A stretch of DNA of 64,000 bases from positions 62,001 through 126,000 of the forward strand of contig CAWEBB010000029.1 in NCBI GenBank assembly GCA_963807085.1, given 5' to 3'. Under the pieces are notes generated by a model. It was not told where the DNA came from and made no database searches. It worked only from the letters and a program-made list of their open reading frames with translations. The stretch is from JACKII01 sp963807085 (lineage in GTDB: Bacteria; Pseudomonadota; Alphaproteobacteria; Bin95). Made by a program: the position numbers and the translations under genes. Below, one piece after another: positions 8,000 to 16,744 of the stretch (position 1 is the stretch's first letter; every line of letters starts with the position of its first letter).

Positions 8000-10093
8000 A
8001 TGATCCGCGTCGCGTTCGACATTGGCGGCACGTTTACGGACTTTGTTTTGGTGGACGATGCCAGCGGCGAGGTCGCCGTGCACAAGGTGCCCTCCACCCC
8101 CGCCGACCCGAGCCGGGCGGTGACGGACGGCATGCCGGCGCTGCTGGCCAAGGCGGGCGTCGCCGCGGAAGCCATCGGCCACCTGTTGCACGCGACCACG
8201 GTCGCGACCAATGCCATCATCCAACGCAAGGGCGCGAAGACGGCGCTGATCACGACCCGTGGTTTCCGCGACGTGCTGATCCTGGGGAGGCAGAAGCGCT
8301 ATGAGACCTATGACCTGCACATGGTCAAGCCCGAGCCGCTGATCCCGCGCGAGCACATTTATGAGGTGGGCGAGCGGGTGTCCTATGAGGGCAAGGTGCT
8401 GACGCCGCTGGATGGCGCCGACGTGGCCGCCGCGCTCGAGCAGATTGCGGCGGAAGGCTATGAGGCAGTGGCCGTCGCCTTCCTGCATGCCTATGCCAAC
8501 CCGGCGCACGAGCGCTCAGTCGGCGAGGCGGTCCGCGCCCACCTGCCGGACGTCGCGCTGAGCCTGTCGGTCGATGTCTCGCCCAAGCTGCGCGAATACG
8601 AGCGCACCAACACCACGGTCGCGAACAGTTTGGTCAAGCCGCTGGTGGGCGCCTATGTGCGGCGGCTTTCGGAGAGCTTCGCCGCCATGGGTGCGGATGC
8701 GGAGCTTTCCATCATGCAGTCGAATGGCGGCCTGGTCTCGCCGGAACTGGCGCGCGAATACCCGATCCGCATCGTCGAAAGCGGCCCGGCGGCGGGCGTG
8801 CTGCTGGCGGGGCAGGTGGGCCGGCAGATCGGCGCGGAGCACGTCCTCAGCTTTGATATGGGCGGCACCACGGCCAAGCTGGGGGCCGTCGACGGCGGCG
8901 AGCCGGTGATCGCGCCCACGTTCGAAATCGACCCGGTGAAGTACAAAAAGGGCTCCGGCCTGCCGATCAACGTGCCGGCGGTGGAACTGATCGAGATCGG
9001 CGCGGGCGGCGGCTCGATTGCGGCGGCGGTGGATGGCGCCATCCGCGTCGGCCCGGAAAGCGCGGGCGCTGATCCTGGCCCCGCCTGCTATGGCCAGGGC
9101 GGTGTCAGGCCGACCGTGACCGACGCGAACCTGGTGCTGGGCTACCTCCACCCTGGCTATTTCAATGGCGGCGCGATGGGCCTGGACCGGGAGGCGGCGG
9201 CGCGCGCCGTTCAGGAGCATGTAGCTAAGCCATTGGGCTTGAGCCTGGAGGAGGCCGCCTGGGGCGTGCACCTGATCGCCACCGGCAACATGGAGCACGC
9301 GCTGCGTGTGGTCTCGGTCGAGCGGGGCCGCGACCCGCGCAAATACGCCATGGTAGCGTTTGGCGGCGCCGGTCCGGTGCATGCCGCCCGGATCGCGCGG
9401 GCCCTGGGCGTGCAGCGGGTGGTGGTGCCGCGAGCGGCGGGCGTGGGCTCGGCGGTCGGCATGCTGGCGGCGGAGAGCCGGCTGGACGCTTCTGTCACGC
9501 GCCTGCTGCGCCTGGACGAGGCGAGCGCCGACGACCTTCGCGCCATCTATGACGATCTGGCCACGCGGCTGGAGGCCGACCTCGCCCACCTGCCGGGCGC
9601 AAACGATACCGCACCGGTGTTCAAGCGCTTCGCCTACATGCGCCATGCGGGGCAGGGCTTCGAGATCCACGTCGACCTGCCTTCGGCCGAGCCCATCGAC
9701 GACCTGTTTCTGACCGAGGCGGAGGTAGCGTTCCGCGCCGCCTACAAGTCGCGCTATCATACCGAAGACCCCGAAAGTGCCGTCGAGGGCGTGGACTGGG
9801 CGCTGGCCGTCAGCATCCCGCGCGGCGAGAGCTCAAGTGCTACTTCGGACGAGGCGCTGCCCGATGGTACCGGCGAGCCTCCGACCGAGCGCTCCGCCTG
9901 GTTCCCGGAGGCGGGCGGCTTCACGCCGACCCGAGTCTGGCGGCGGGAGACCATCGCGGCTGCGACCGTCATCCGAGGCCCCGCCATCATCGAGGACGCG
10001 GAGGCCACCACCGTGCTGCTGCCCGGCGACGAGGCCAGGCTGGGGCCGGGCGGGCATCTGATTATTTCTGTGAACCGGGCTTGGAAAGGTTGA
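8000..10093 (+). CDS. hyuA: Hydantoinase/oxoprolinase family protein, subunit A
   Basis: The 697-residue protein has the ASKHA-type nucleotide motif DIGGTFTDFVLVD at residues 6-18, a second phosphate loop SFDMGGTTAKLG near 290, and GAGGGSIAAA, YAMVAFGGAGPVHA and the C-terminal FEIHVDL/FHxxY region of HyuA/OplaH proteins. Subunit A binds ATP and, with HyuB, hydrolyses N-methylhydantoin, 5-oxoproline or acetone-type substrates; the actual substrate is unknown. The start ATG 8000 lies 50 bp from a divergent SDR gene. The partner hyuB normally follows directly but here is displaced by a broken nuclease gene and is itself decayed, so A may have no functional partner. Confidence 0.9.
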   Translation: MIRVAFDIGGTFTDFVLVDDASGEVAVHKVPSTPADPSRAVTDGMPALLAKAGVAAEAIGHLLHATTVATNAIIQRKGAKTALITTRGFRDVLILGRQKRYETYDLHMVKPEPLIPREHIYEVGERVSYEGKVLTPLDGADVAAALEQIAAEGYEAVAVAFLHAYANPAHERSVGEAVRAHLPDVALSLSVDVSPKLREYERTNTTVANSLVKPLVGAYVRRLSESFAAMGADAELSIMQSNGGLVSPELAREYPIRIVESGPAAGVLLAGQVGRQIGAEHVLSFDMGGTTAKLGAVDGGEPVIAPTFEIDPVKYKKGSGLPINVPAVELIEIGAGGGSIAAAVDGAIRVGPESAGADPGPACYGQGGVRPTVTDANLVLGYLHPGYFNGGAMGLDREAAARAVQEHVAKPLGLSLEEAAWGVHLIATGNMEHALRVVSVERGRDPRKYAMVAFGGAGPVHAARIARALGVQRVVVPRAAGVGSAVGMLAAESRLDASVTRLLRLDEASADDLRAIYDDLATRLEADLAHLPGANDTAPVFKRFAYMRHAGQGFEIHVDLPSAEPIDDLFLTEAEVAFRAAYKSRYHTEDPESAVEGVDWALAVSIPRGESSSATSDEALPDGTGEPPTERSAWFPEAGGFTPTRVWRRETIAAATVIRGPAIIEDAEATTVLLPGDEARLGPGGHLIISVNRAWKG

Positions 10094-10148
10094 AGGCAAT
10101 GAGAAGGCTGTGGCTCGTTCGTCTCGGACGGAATGGCGAATATGAGGA

Positions 10149-11364
10149 GAGGCTTCTCCCTTTCGTTCCGGCGCTGCGAGATGTTGATGTTTCGGATGGC
10201 GGCGCGGGTGATGGCTTCCTGGTGCATGCAGGGCTCTGAGCAATTCTGATCGACGTAGGCAGCGGCTCGAGACGGTTGGATGCACCGCGGACAGGCGACG
10301 GCGATCTCGCATTCCGGGGTGTGGCGCCGTGATCTGGTACTCTCAGACACGCTGCTCGACGAAGTCGCGGGCGGTTGCTGGCGCGAGGCGGGCTCCGAGG
10401 CCGAGCAGGGTATCGAACGCCACGGCTGTGTGGCGGCGACGGTTCCACCTGAAGACGAACTCGTCGAGGTAACGCCTGAAGTGCTGGCGACGGAGGCCAT
10501 GGTAGGTCCCGAGCGCCCATCTCTTGAGGTTTGAAAAGACGCGATGGGTCCAGCGCAGGATGATGTGGGCGGCCATCTTGCCGACGACTTTCGGCTCGTG
10601 CACATGGTCGGGCAGGCCATTGTAGCCGGACCATCCGTCCGTGACGACGCGGGCACCGGCGGCGGCGGCCGCGACGACGAAGGGCTTGAGCGTGGCGCCG
10701 GAGAAGTCGGCGATCGGCGCGAGACGAATGCGGCGCGGCTTGCCTTCGGGCGAGAGCTCCACCGCGCCGGCAACGAGCATCTTGCCCTGCGAGCTGCGGC
10801 CTTGACCGCCAGCGGGCGGGTCGTCCTTATGGCGCAAGGCGATCTCGGTCTCGTCAACTTCGACGACGTCCTCGAGAAGGCTTCGCTCGGGATCGACCAT
10901 GGCGCGGCGGAGCTTCGTCAGGAGCAGCCAGGCGCTCTTGTAGCTGCCCAGGCCCAGTTGGGCCTGCAGTTGCAGGGCGGAGATCCCGTTGGAGTGGCTG
11001 GTTACGATATGGATCGCCGTGAACCAGGTCTTCAGCGGCAGATGGCTGCCGTGCATGACCGTGCCTGCGGTCACGGACGTCTGCCGCCGGCAGGCCGCGC
11101 ACTCCCAGGTGAACGCCTTGGTCTTCAGCAGCCATCCCTTCGTGACGCCACAGCCCGGGCAGACAAAGCCCTCCGGCCACCGGCGACGCGCCAGATAGTC
11201 GGCGCAGGCCGCATTATCCGGAAATCGCGCCTCGAACTGGGCGCGGGAGAGCGGGCGGTCATGTTTCCAGCGGCTCGGCATGCGAGAACATTAAGCGAAC
11301 GCACCTCGCGACGCAAGCGCAGATCACCACATTTTGTGCCGCCGGAGCCAACGGGAGAAGCCTC
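10149..11364 (-). mobile_element. IS1595-family insertion sequence, copy 1 (complete, 1216 bp)
   Basis: The ends are GAGGCTTCTCCC inverted repeats matching over 25 bp with three mismatches (10149-10173 against 11364-11340). An exact 8-bp target duplication TATGAGGA lies at 10141-10148 and 11365-11372, the size expected for IS1595. It interrupts the Mrr gene. It is identical in translated content to copy 2 at 14501-15716 except one synonymous base (A at 10349 against C at 15516 on the opposite strand), so transposition was recent. Confidence 0.95.
10343..11281 (-). CDS. IS1595-family transposase, copy 1
   Basis: The 312-residue transposase has an N-terminal zinc ribbon (CPGC near residue 40 and CAAC near residue 60), a helix-turn-helix-like linker, and a DDE/DDN catalytic domain typical of ISXO2-like proteins: VEVDETEI (first Asp), VVTDGWSGY (second Asp) and WTHRVFSNLKRWALGTYHG with HFRRYLDEFVFRWNRR at the end. 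Length is normal and the frame is intact, so the element may be active. Confidence 0.95.
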   Translation of the reverse strand: MPSRWKHDRPLSRAQFEARFPDNAACADYLARRRWPEGFVCPGCGVTKGWLLKTKAFTWECAACRRQTSVTAGTVMHGSHLPLKTWFTAIHIVTSHSNGISALQLQAQLGLGSYKSAWLLLTKLRRAMVDPERSLLEDVVEVDETEIALRHKDDPPAGGQGRSSQGKMLVAGAVELSPEGKPRRIRLAPIADFSGATLKPFVVAAAAAGARVVTDGWSGYNGLPDHVHEPKVVGKMAAHIILRWTHRVFSNLKRWALGTYHGLRRQHFRRYLDEFVFRWNRRRHTAVAFDTLLGLGARLAPATARDFVEQRV

Positions 11365-12408
11365 TATGAGGATATCGCTCTCGAAGAATCAATTATCTCT
11401 ATACATTTCAACATATGGACAGATTTGAGCTATGCAAAAGACCAGAGAGTATATCGAAGGAACTAATTAAAAGTTTTCCTGGAATCGCGGATGGCCGTCT
11501 TAGGAATTTTGCGGCACAAGTAAACCAATTTATCAATGTAATGTCAGCCGGTGATCTGGTCGTATCGCCGCTGAAGACAACTGGTCAGATCGCCATTGGC
11601 GAGATAGTCGGAGATTATCAGCCATACAAAGACGGGAGGCCCGCTCGTAAAGTGAAATGGATGAAGACTGACGTTTCGCGTGATGTCTTTAAGCAGGATT
11701 TGCTCTACAGCTTCGGCGCAATCATGACGGTGTGCGAGATCAAACGGAATGATGCGCTAAACCGGGTCTTGATGGTTGCCAAGACGGGAAGAGATGCAGG
11801 CGACGGGGCATTGCCGAATGTGCCAGTTTCACGGCAAGAGGTTGACGACGAACCAACTGAACCTATCGAACCGACTTACAGTCTGGACCAAATTGCGCGA
11901 GATCAAATCCAGCGTCGGATCTCTAGCATTTTTACCGGTCACGAGTTCACAAAGCTCGTGGCCGCAATTCTGGAGGCGCAGGGGTACGAGACACACATGT
12001 CTCCGCCGGGGCCAGACTCCGGGATTGATATTGTGGCAGGTCAGGGCGCCTTGGGGTTTGGCGCGCCGCGATTGGTTGTTCAGGTAAAGTCTGGCGATTT
12101 GGTCGTCGATCAGCCGACCCTGCAAAGTTTAATCGGTTGTGTTCACGACGCTCAGGCCGACCACGGTCTCCTGGTGAGTTGGGGTGGATTTAAACCTACG
12201 GTGCGCCGCCGTACGAATGAGCTTTTCTTCCGCGTCCGGCTTTGGGGGCGCGACGAAGTCATTGACGCGATATTTGCTAACTATGATCAGCTTTCAGAAG
12301 TTGTCCGCGCCGAACTTCCATTGCGTCGGACTTGGACGCTCGTAGCCGACGACCAGGAAGACAACGGCTAGACAATTGGATGCTGCCGTTCACTGATAGG
12401 ACCAAGAC

Positions 12409-14020
12409 ATGAACACGGAAACGCCCACCCCCTCCATCGACCCGATCACCTTCACCGTGGTCTGGAACTCCATCGTCTCCATCGCGGAGGAGTTGGGCAC
12501 GACCATGCGACACACGGCGTTTTCCGAAGCCGTGCGGGAGGGCGACGACTTCTCCACCGCGGTGTTCGATGCCCAGGGGCGCATGATCTCCCAGGGCAAT
12601 TTCTCGCCGGGGCATCTGGGCTCCATGCCCTTCGTCATCCGGCATGTGGAGAAGGCCTTCCCGCCGGAAAGCCTGAAGCCCGGCGACTGCATCATGCTGA
12701 ACAACGCCTTGGATGGGCTCTGGCCACTTCCCGGACATGTTCCAGATCATGCCGGTGTTCGATGATGGCGATGGCGAGCCAGCCTCATCGGCTATGTCGG
12801 CGCCAGCGCGCATCAGATGGACATGGGCGGCGCCGCCCCGGCTCGCAGAAAGTGCACGGCGTCACCGAGAGCTTCCAGGAGGGCATCCGCATCCTGCCCG
12901 TGCGCTTCTGCCGCGAGGGCCAGGTGGACCAGGACATCCTGCGCCTGATCCTCGGCAATGTGCGGGTGCCGGACAAGGTGCGGGGCGACATGATGGCCCA
13001 GCACACCGCCAACCTGACCGCCGCCCAGCGCCTGCGCCGCTGTTCCGCGACCACGGGGCGGGAGACGGTGGAGGCGCGCGTTCGACCAGATCCTCGACCG
13101 CTCCGAGCGGCGCATGCGGGAGGCGCTGGCCAAGGTGCCGCCCGGCACCTACAGCTTCGAAGACCAGATGGACGACTACGGGCCGGGCACCGGGCCGATC
13201 CGCTTCGCCGTCGACATCACCTTCGCGAAGGCAGAGGGTGCGGAGGTGACGGTGGACTTCTCGCGCTCGTCCGATGCGGTGCCGGCGGCGATCAACAGCT
13301 ACATCAACTACACCCGCGCCTATGCCCTGTTCGCCATCAAGGTGTTCTGCGACCCGCTCAGCCCGCAGAACGCGGGCGCGATGCGGCCGATCAGGCTGAT
13401 GGCGCGCGAGGGCTCGTTCTTCAACCCGAAGTTCCCCGCGCCCAGCGGCGGGCGGGCGGCCCTGCAGGTGCGCATCTTCGACACGATCAACGGCGCGCTG
13501 GCCCAGGCCATGCCGGAGCGGGCCATGGGCGCCTTCACCCACTGGGCGAACCCGAATATCGGCGGCATCGACGACCGCACGGGCAAGCCGTTCGTCTTCT
13601 ACGACCTGATCCTGGCCGGGTACGGCGGGCGGCTGCGACTCCGACGGGCCGCAGGGTCTCGCGCCGGTGATGAATTGCTCCAACATCCCGGTGGAGGTGC
13701 ACGAGACCCAGAACCCGGTGCTGATCCACCGGCTGGAGTTGCTGGACGGCACCGGCGGGGCCGGGCGGCATCGCGGCGGCGGCGGCCTGCGCAAGGACGT
13801 GGAACTGCTGGCGGCGCGAGGCGGTGCTGACCTGCTTGGGCGACCGGCATGAGTGCCGGCCCTTCGGCGTCTTCGGCGGCGAGCCGGGCGCTCTGGGCGA
13901 GACCGTGCTGAACCCGGACGGGAATGGGGAGCGGCTGGGGATCGAAGGAAATCCGGGTGCTGAAGCGAGGCGAGGTGGTGAGCTTCCGGACCAGTGGGGC
14001 TGGGGGGTATGGGGAGGTTA
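12409..14020 (+). pseudogene. hyuB: Hydantoinase subunit B, decayed by about nine frame changes
   Basis: ATG 12409 opens a normal HyuB start (IDPITFTVVWNSIVSIAEELG, TMRHTAFSEAVREGDDFS). The homology then hops frames near 12712, 12780, 12838, 13040, 13068, 13080, 13636, 13818 and 13938. Recognisable pieces in order are GSGHFPDMFQIMPVFDDG, LIGYVGASAHQMDMGG, VHGVTESFQEGIRILPV, FDQILDRSERRMREALAKV, the long intact piece INSYINYTRAYALFAIK to FVFYDLILAGYGGR, MNCSNIPVEVHETQNP and TCLGDRHECRPFGVFGG, then TSGAGGYGE. The family's C-terminus after GGGYGD is missing, replaced by AT-rich sequence. HyuB would be the catalytic partner of HyuA. Either true decay or poor local sequence quality explains the indels. 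Confidence 0.85.
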
Positions 14021-14500
14021 AGAAATGTGGTTTAAAGGAGCAAGAATAGGCGATTGGCAACTCATTTGGTCTCGCCCACATAATCTATCGAAATTTTGTC
14101 CACAATTCTGTCTCAGCAGATCAGTATTTGTCCCTGCAGCAATTAATATTGACAAATCCTCAAAACAAAATGCTCTAACCAAATAAGAGACATTGCTACC
14201 TACTTGCATATAGCCTGAGTATCCATCCACGATTTGCGTTACACCGCCAACACCATTTGCATTAAATGATCGCAGTATATTATTTTGGCACTCGGCCTTG
14301 GAGGAGTATGACGGCAAAATAGTATGGGCCATTTGGGGAGTCGACAAATAACCCAGAGCGTTGCCAATATTTTCATTAAGCTGAGTCAAATTTGCATCCA
14401 TCCTATTAAGCTCACTATCGACTTTGAAGACCGAATAGAGATGACCGATACCCAATTTCATAAATTCATTGGAAAAATAAGCAATATTGATTATCAGAAA
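14018..14500 (-). pseudogene. Unrecognised AT-rich gene, 3' part; 5' part beyond IS1595 copy 2
   Basis: An ATG at 14461 gives 147 residues (MKLGIGHLYSVFKVDSELNR... to ...APLNHIS) with five cysteines and no family I recognise. Reading upstream, the frame stays open through FLIINIAYFSNEF to the IS1595 boundary at 14500. If the element and one target copy are removed, it continues open into 15725-15815 as NYQVYLLFEDLLTLI, giving a hydrophobic segment. So the IS probably split a membrane-anchored or secreted protein. No ATG is found in that upstream frame. A second frame there begins at ATG 15821 (MNFSKPVESS), so a further frameshift is possible. Confidence 0.5.
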
Positions 14501-15716
14501 GAGGCTTCTCCCGTTGGCTCCGGCGGCACAAAATGTGGTGATCTGCGCTTGCGTCGCGAGGTGCGTTCGCTTAATGTTCTCGCATGCCGAGCCGCTGGAA
14601 ACATGACCGCCCGCTCTCCCGCGCCCAGTTCGAGGCGCGATTTCCGGATAATGCGGCCTGCGCCGACTATCTGGCGCGTCGCCGGTGGCCGGAGGGCTTT
14701 GTCTGCCCGGGCTGTGGCGTCACGAAGGGATGGCTGCTGAAGACCAAGGCGTTCACCTGGGAGTGCGCGGCCTGCCGGCGGCAGACGTCCGTGACCGCAG
14801 GCACGGTCATGCACGGCAGCCATCTGCCGCTGAAGACCTGGTTCACGGCGATCCATATCGTAACCAGCCACTCCAACGGGATCTCCGCCCTGCAACTGCA
14901 GGCCCAACTGGGCCTGGGCAGCTACAAGAGCGCCTGGCTGCTCCTGACGAAGCTCCGCCGCGCCATGGTCGATCCCGAGCGAAGCCTTCTCGAGGACGTC
15001 GTCGAAGTTGACGAGACCGAGATCGCCTTGCGCCATAAGGACGACCCGCCCGCTGGCGGTCAAGGCCGCAGCTCGCAGGGCAAGATGCTCGTTGCCGGCG
15101 CGGTGGAGCTCTCGCCCGAAGGCAAGCCGCGCCGCATTCGTCTCGCGCCGATCGCCGACTTCTCCGGCGCCACGCTCAAGCCCTTCGTCGTCGCGGCCGC
15201 CGCCGCCGGTGCCCGCGTCGTCACGGACGGATGGTCCGGCTACAATGGCCTGCCCGACCATGTGCACGAGCCGAAAGTCGTCGGCAAGATGGCCGCCCAC
15301 ATCATCCTGCGCTGGACCCATCGCGTCTTTTCAAACCTCAAGAGATGGGCGCTCGGGACCTACCATGGCCTCCGTCGCCAGCACTTCAGGCGTTACCTCG
15401 ACGAGTTCGTCTTCAGGTGGAACCGTCGCCGCCACACAGCCGTGGCGTTCGATACCCTGCTCGGCCTCGGAGCCCGCCTCGCGCCAGCAACCGCCCGCGA
15501 CTTCGTCGAGCAGCGCGTCTGAGAGTACCAGATCACGGCGCCACACCCCGGAATGCGAGATCGCCGTCGCCTGTCCGCGGTGCATCCAACCGTCTCGAGC
15601 CGCTGCCTACGTCGATCAGAATTGCTCAGAGCCCTGCATGCACCAGGAAGCCATCACCCGCGCCGCCATCCGAAACATCAACATCTCGCAGCGCCGGAAC
15701 GAAAGGGAGAAGCCTC
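14501..15716 (+). mobile_element. IS1595-family insertion sequence, copy 2 (complete, 1216 bp)
   Basis: Same length and same terminal GAGGCTTCTCCC repeats as copy 1 but opposite orientation. An exact 8-bp duplication ATCAGAAA flanks it at 14493-14500 and 15717-15724. Because each copy carries its own matching duplication, they inserted independently and do not form a composite transposon. The two copies in inverted orientation could still recombine and flip the 3.1-kb segment between them. Confidence 0.95.
14584..15522 (+). CDS. IS1595-family transposase, copy 2
   Basis: This 312-residue protein is identical to the copy-1 transposase, with the same zinc ribbon (CPGC, CAAC), VEVDETEI and VVTDGWSGY catalytic segments and C-terminal DEFVFRWNRRRHTAVAFDTL. 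The only nucleotide difference noticed is a silent change in the penultimate Arg codon. It is intact and encoded toward the right. Confidence 0.95.
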   Translation: MPSRWKHDRPLSRAQFEARFPDNAACADYLARRRWPEGFVCPGCGVTKGWLLKTKAFTWECAACRRQTSVTAGTVMHGSHLPLKTWFTAIHIVTSHSNGISALQLQAQLGLGSYKSAWLLLTKLRRAMVDPERSLLEDVVEVDETEIALRHKDDPPAGGQGRSSQGKMLVAGAVELSPEGKPRRIRLAPIADFSGATLKPFVVAAAAAGARVVTDGWSGYNGLPDHVHEPKVVGKMAAHIILRWTHRVFSNLKRWALGTYHGLRRQHFRRYLDEFVFRWNRRRHTAVAFDTLLGLGARLAPATARDFVEQRV

Positions 15717-15724
15717 ATCAGAAA

Positions 15725-15955
15725 AATTAGCGTCAAGAGATCTTCAAAGAGAAGATAAACTTGATAGTTGCGAGCAGGCCGTACCCCAACATGATGATTC
15801 CACGGGCTTACTGAAATTCATATAGCCCCGCCCGTTCCGGGTCTTGTGAATGGTGGTCACGGAAACCAAACCTTTGTCAGACGGAGATAAGCTCTTGGAT
15901 AACCTTTTCACCTAACGTACCATGGCAAGATCATGTGTATCAAGCAGGTCTATCG
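15725..15955. other. Flank of IS1595 copy 2 up to the LolA-like gene
   Basis: The 230 bases hold the likely 5' part of the minus-strand gene interrupted by the IS (open in one frame to about 15815) and the upstream region of the LolA-like gene. No independent gene is supported. Confidence 0.4.
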
Positions 15956-16616
15956 ATGAATTCAGTTAGATCGAAAACGGCAATCAGAAAAAAAGCGTCC
16001 CCGCTCCATTATCAATTGATTTTCAGTATCTTACTCATATTTTATAGTGCATCTGTTAGCGCACAAGAGGGGGTTTTTATCTCTCGCATTCAAGAATGGA
16101 TCGATAACTTCATTGGCGCAAAAGCGAATTTTGCACAACACTCTAAAGGTGAAAGCAACCGAGTATGGAGATATTTATTTATCATCCAATGGAGACTTTC
16201 GGATGAATTATAAAAAGCCACAAGGCAAAGTCATTATTCATAGTGGCGGCTATCTTTCAATTCTCGAGCCGGGACTGGATCCTGTGTACCTATCTAATCG
16301 TCAGTATCCGACTTTGGATTTATTGACAAAAGTTTTTTCAGAAGGAGTCCTTGTTAAGGATCGTGATTTGATAAAACGGGTGGATCTAAAAAGAGATACA
16401 ATTTCAATCTTATTAGATATTGAAATGGCTACGGTTCGGATATTTTTTTGGAAGGAAACTTTAAAGATTGCAGGGTGGTTGGTGCACCGTGACGGTGAAA
16501 CTATCACCACCAAATTGAGCGCGCTTGACGAAAATTATCTTTTATTTCCAATTCTTTTTGATCACCGTTCTGCGCTATCAGAATTTCAGAATAAAAACCA
16601 CAGTACAGTACAATAA
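15956..16616 (+). pseudogene. LolA-like outer-membrane lipoprotein carrier, frameshifted as read
   Basis: ATG 15956 (MNSVRSKTAIRKK) leads to a signal-peptide-like segment (LIFSILLIFYSASVSAQ) and RIQEWIDNFIGAKANFAQHSK. Near 16145-16149 (AAAGG) one extra base shifts the frame, and the LolA pattern resumes as ATEYGDIYLSSNGDFRMNYKKP, GKVIIHSGGYLSILEPGLD and YPTLDLLTKVF, ending at 16616. Joined, it is about 219 residues, normal for LolA. LolA carries lipoproteins across the periplasm to LolB. The AT-rich composition is unlike the chromosome around it, and it has no neighbouring lol genes, so it is more likely an acquired LolA-like protein than the housekeeping copy. Confidence 0.75.
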
Positions 16617-16744
16617 GCCACACATTTACGGTACTTTTGATGATGTTATTCCGAAATGAGTGATGTTTAATCAAGATTGGTGATCGTATATTTGTAAAAA
16701 CGGCCGATTTTCTGATTTTAATCGGTTCTCTGATTTATCCTTTC

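Larger units (their letters stand above)
10099..12371 (+). pseudogene. Mrr-type restriction endonuclease gene, split by IS1595 and frameshifted
   Basis: Five bases after hyuA, ATG 10099 begins MRRLWLVRLGRNGEYE, whose frame runs into the IS1595 element at 10149. Removing the element and one target copy joins GA to T at 11373 and reading continues DIALEESIISIHFNIWTDLSYAKD. Near 11443 one base appears lost (GACC.AGAG), after which the frame beginning at 11415 continues ESISKELIKSFPGIADG through VNQFINVMSAGDLVVSPL and a C-terminal Mrr_cat domain: FTKLVAAILEAQGYE, GPDSGIDIVAGQG and VVQVKSGD, the PD-(D/E)XK core, to 12371. The repaired product would be about 349 residues. Mrr-type enzymes cut modified or foreign DNA. 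It sits between hyuA and hyuB, an unusual place, and is AT-richer than its neighbours. Confidence 0.85.

Noticed and set aside
14494..15321. Minus-strand frame opposite IS1595 transposase copy 2
   Set aside because: The same antisense frame exists opposite copy 1; it is a by-product of the transposase sequence.
10149..15716. Composite transposon formed by the two IS1595 copies
   Set aside because: Each copy has its own perfect 8-bp target duplication (TATGAGGA and ATCAGAAA). A composite unit would instead share one duplication at its outer ends.
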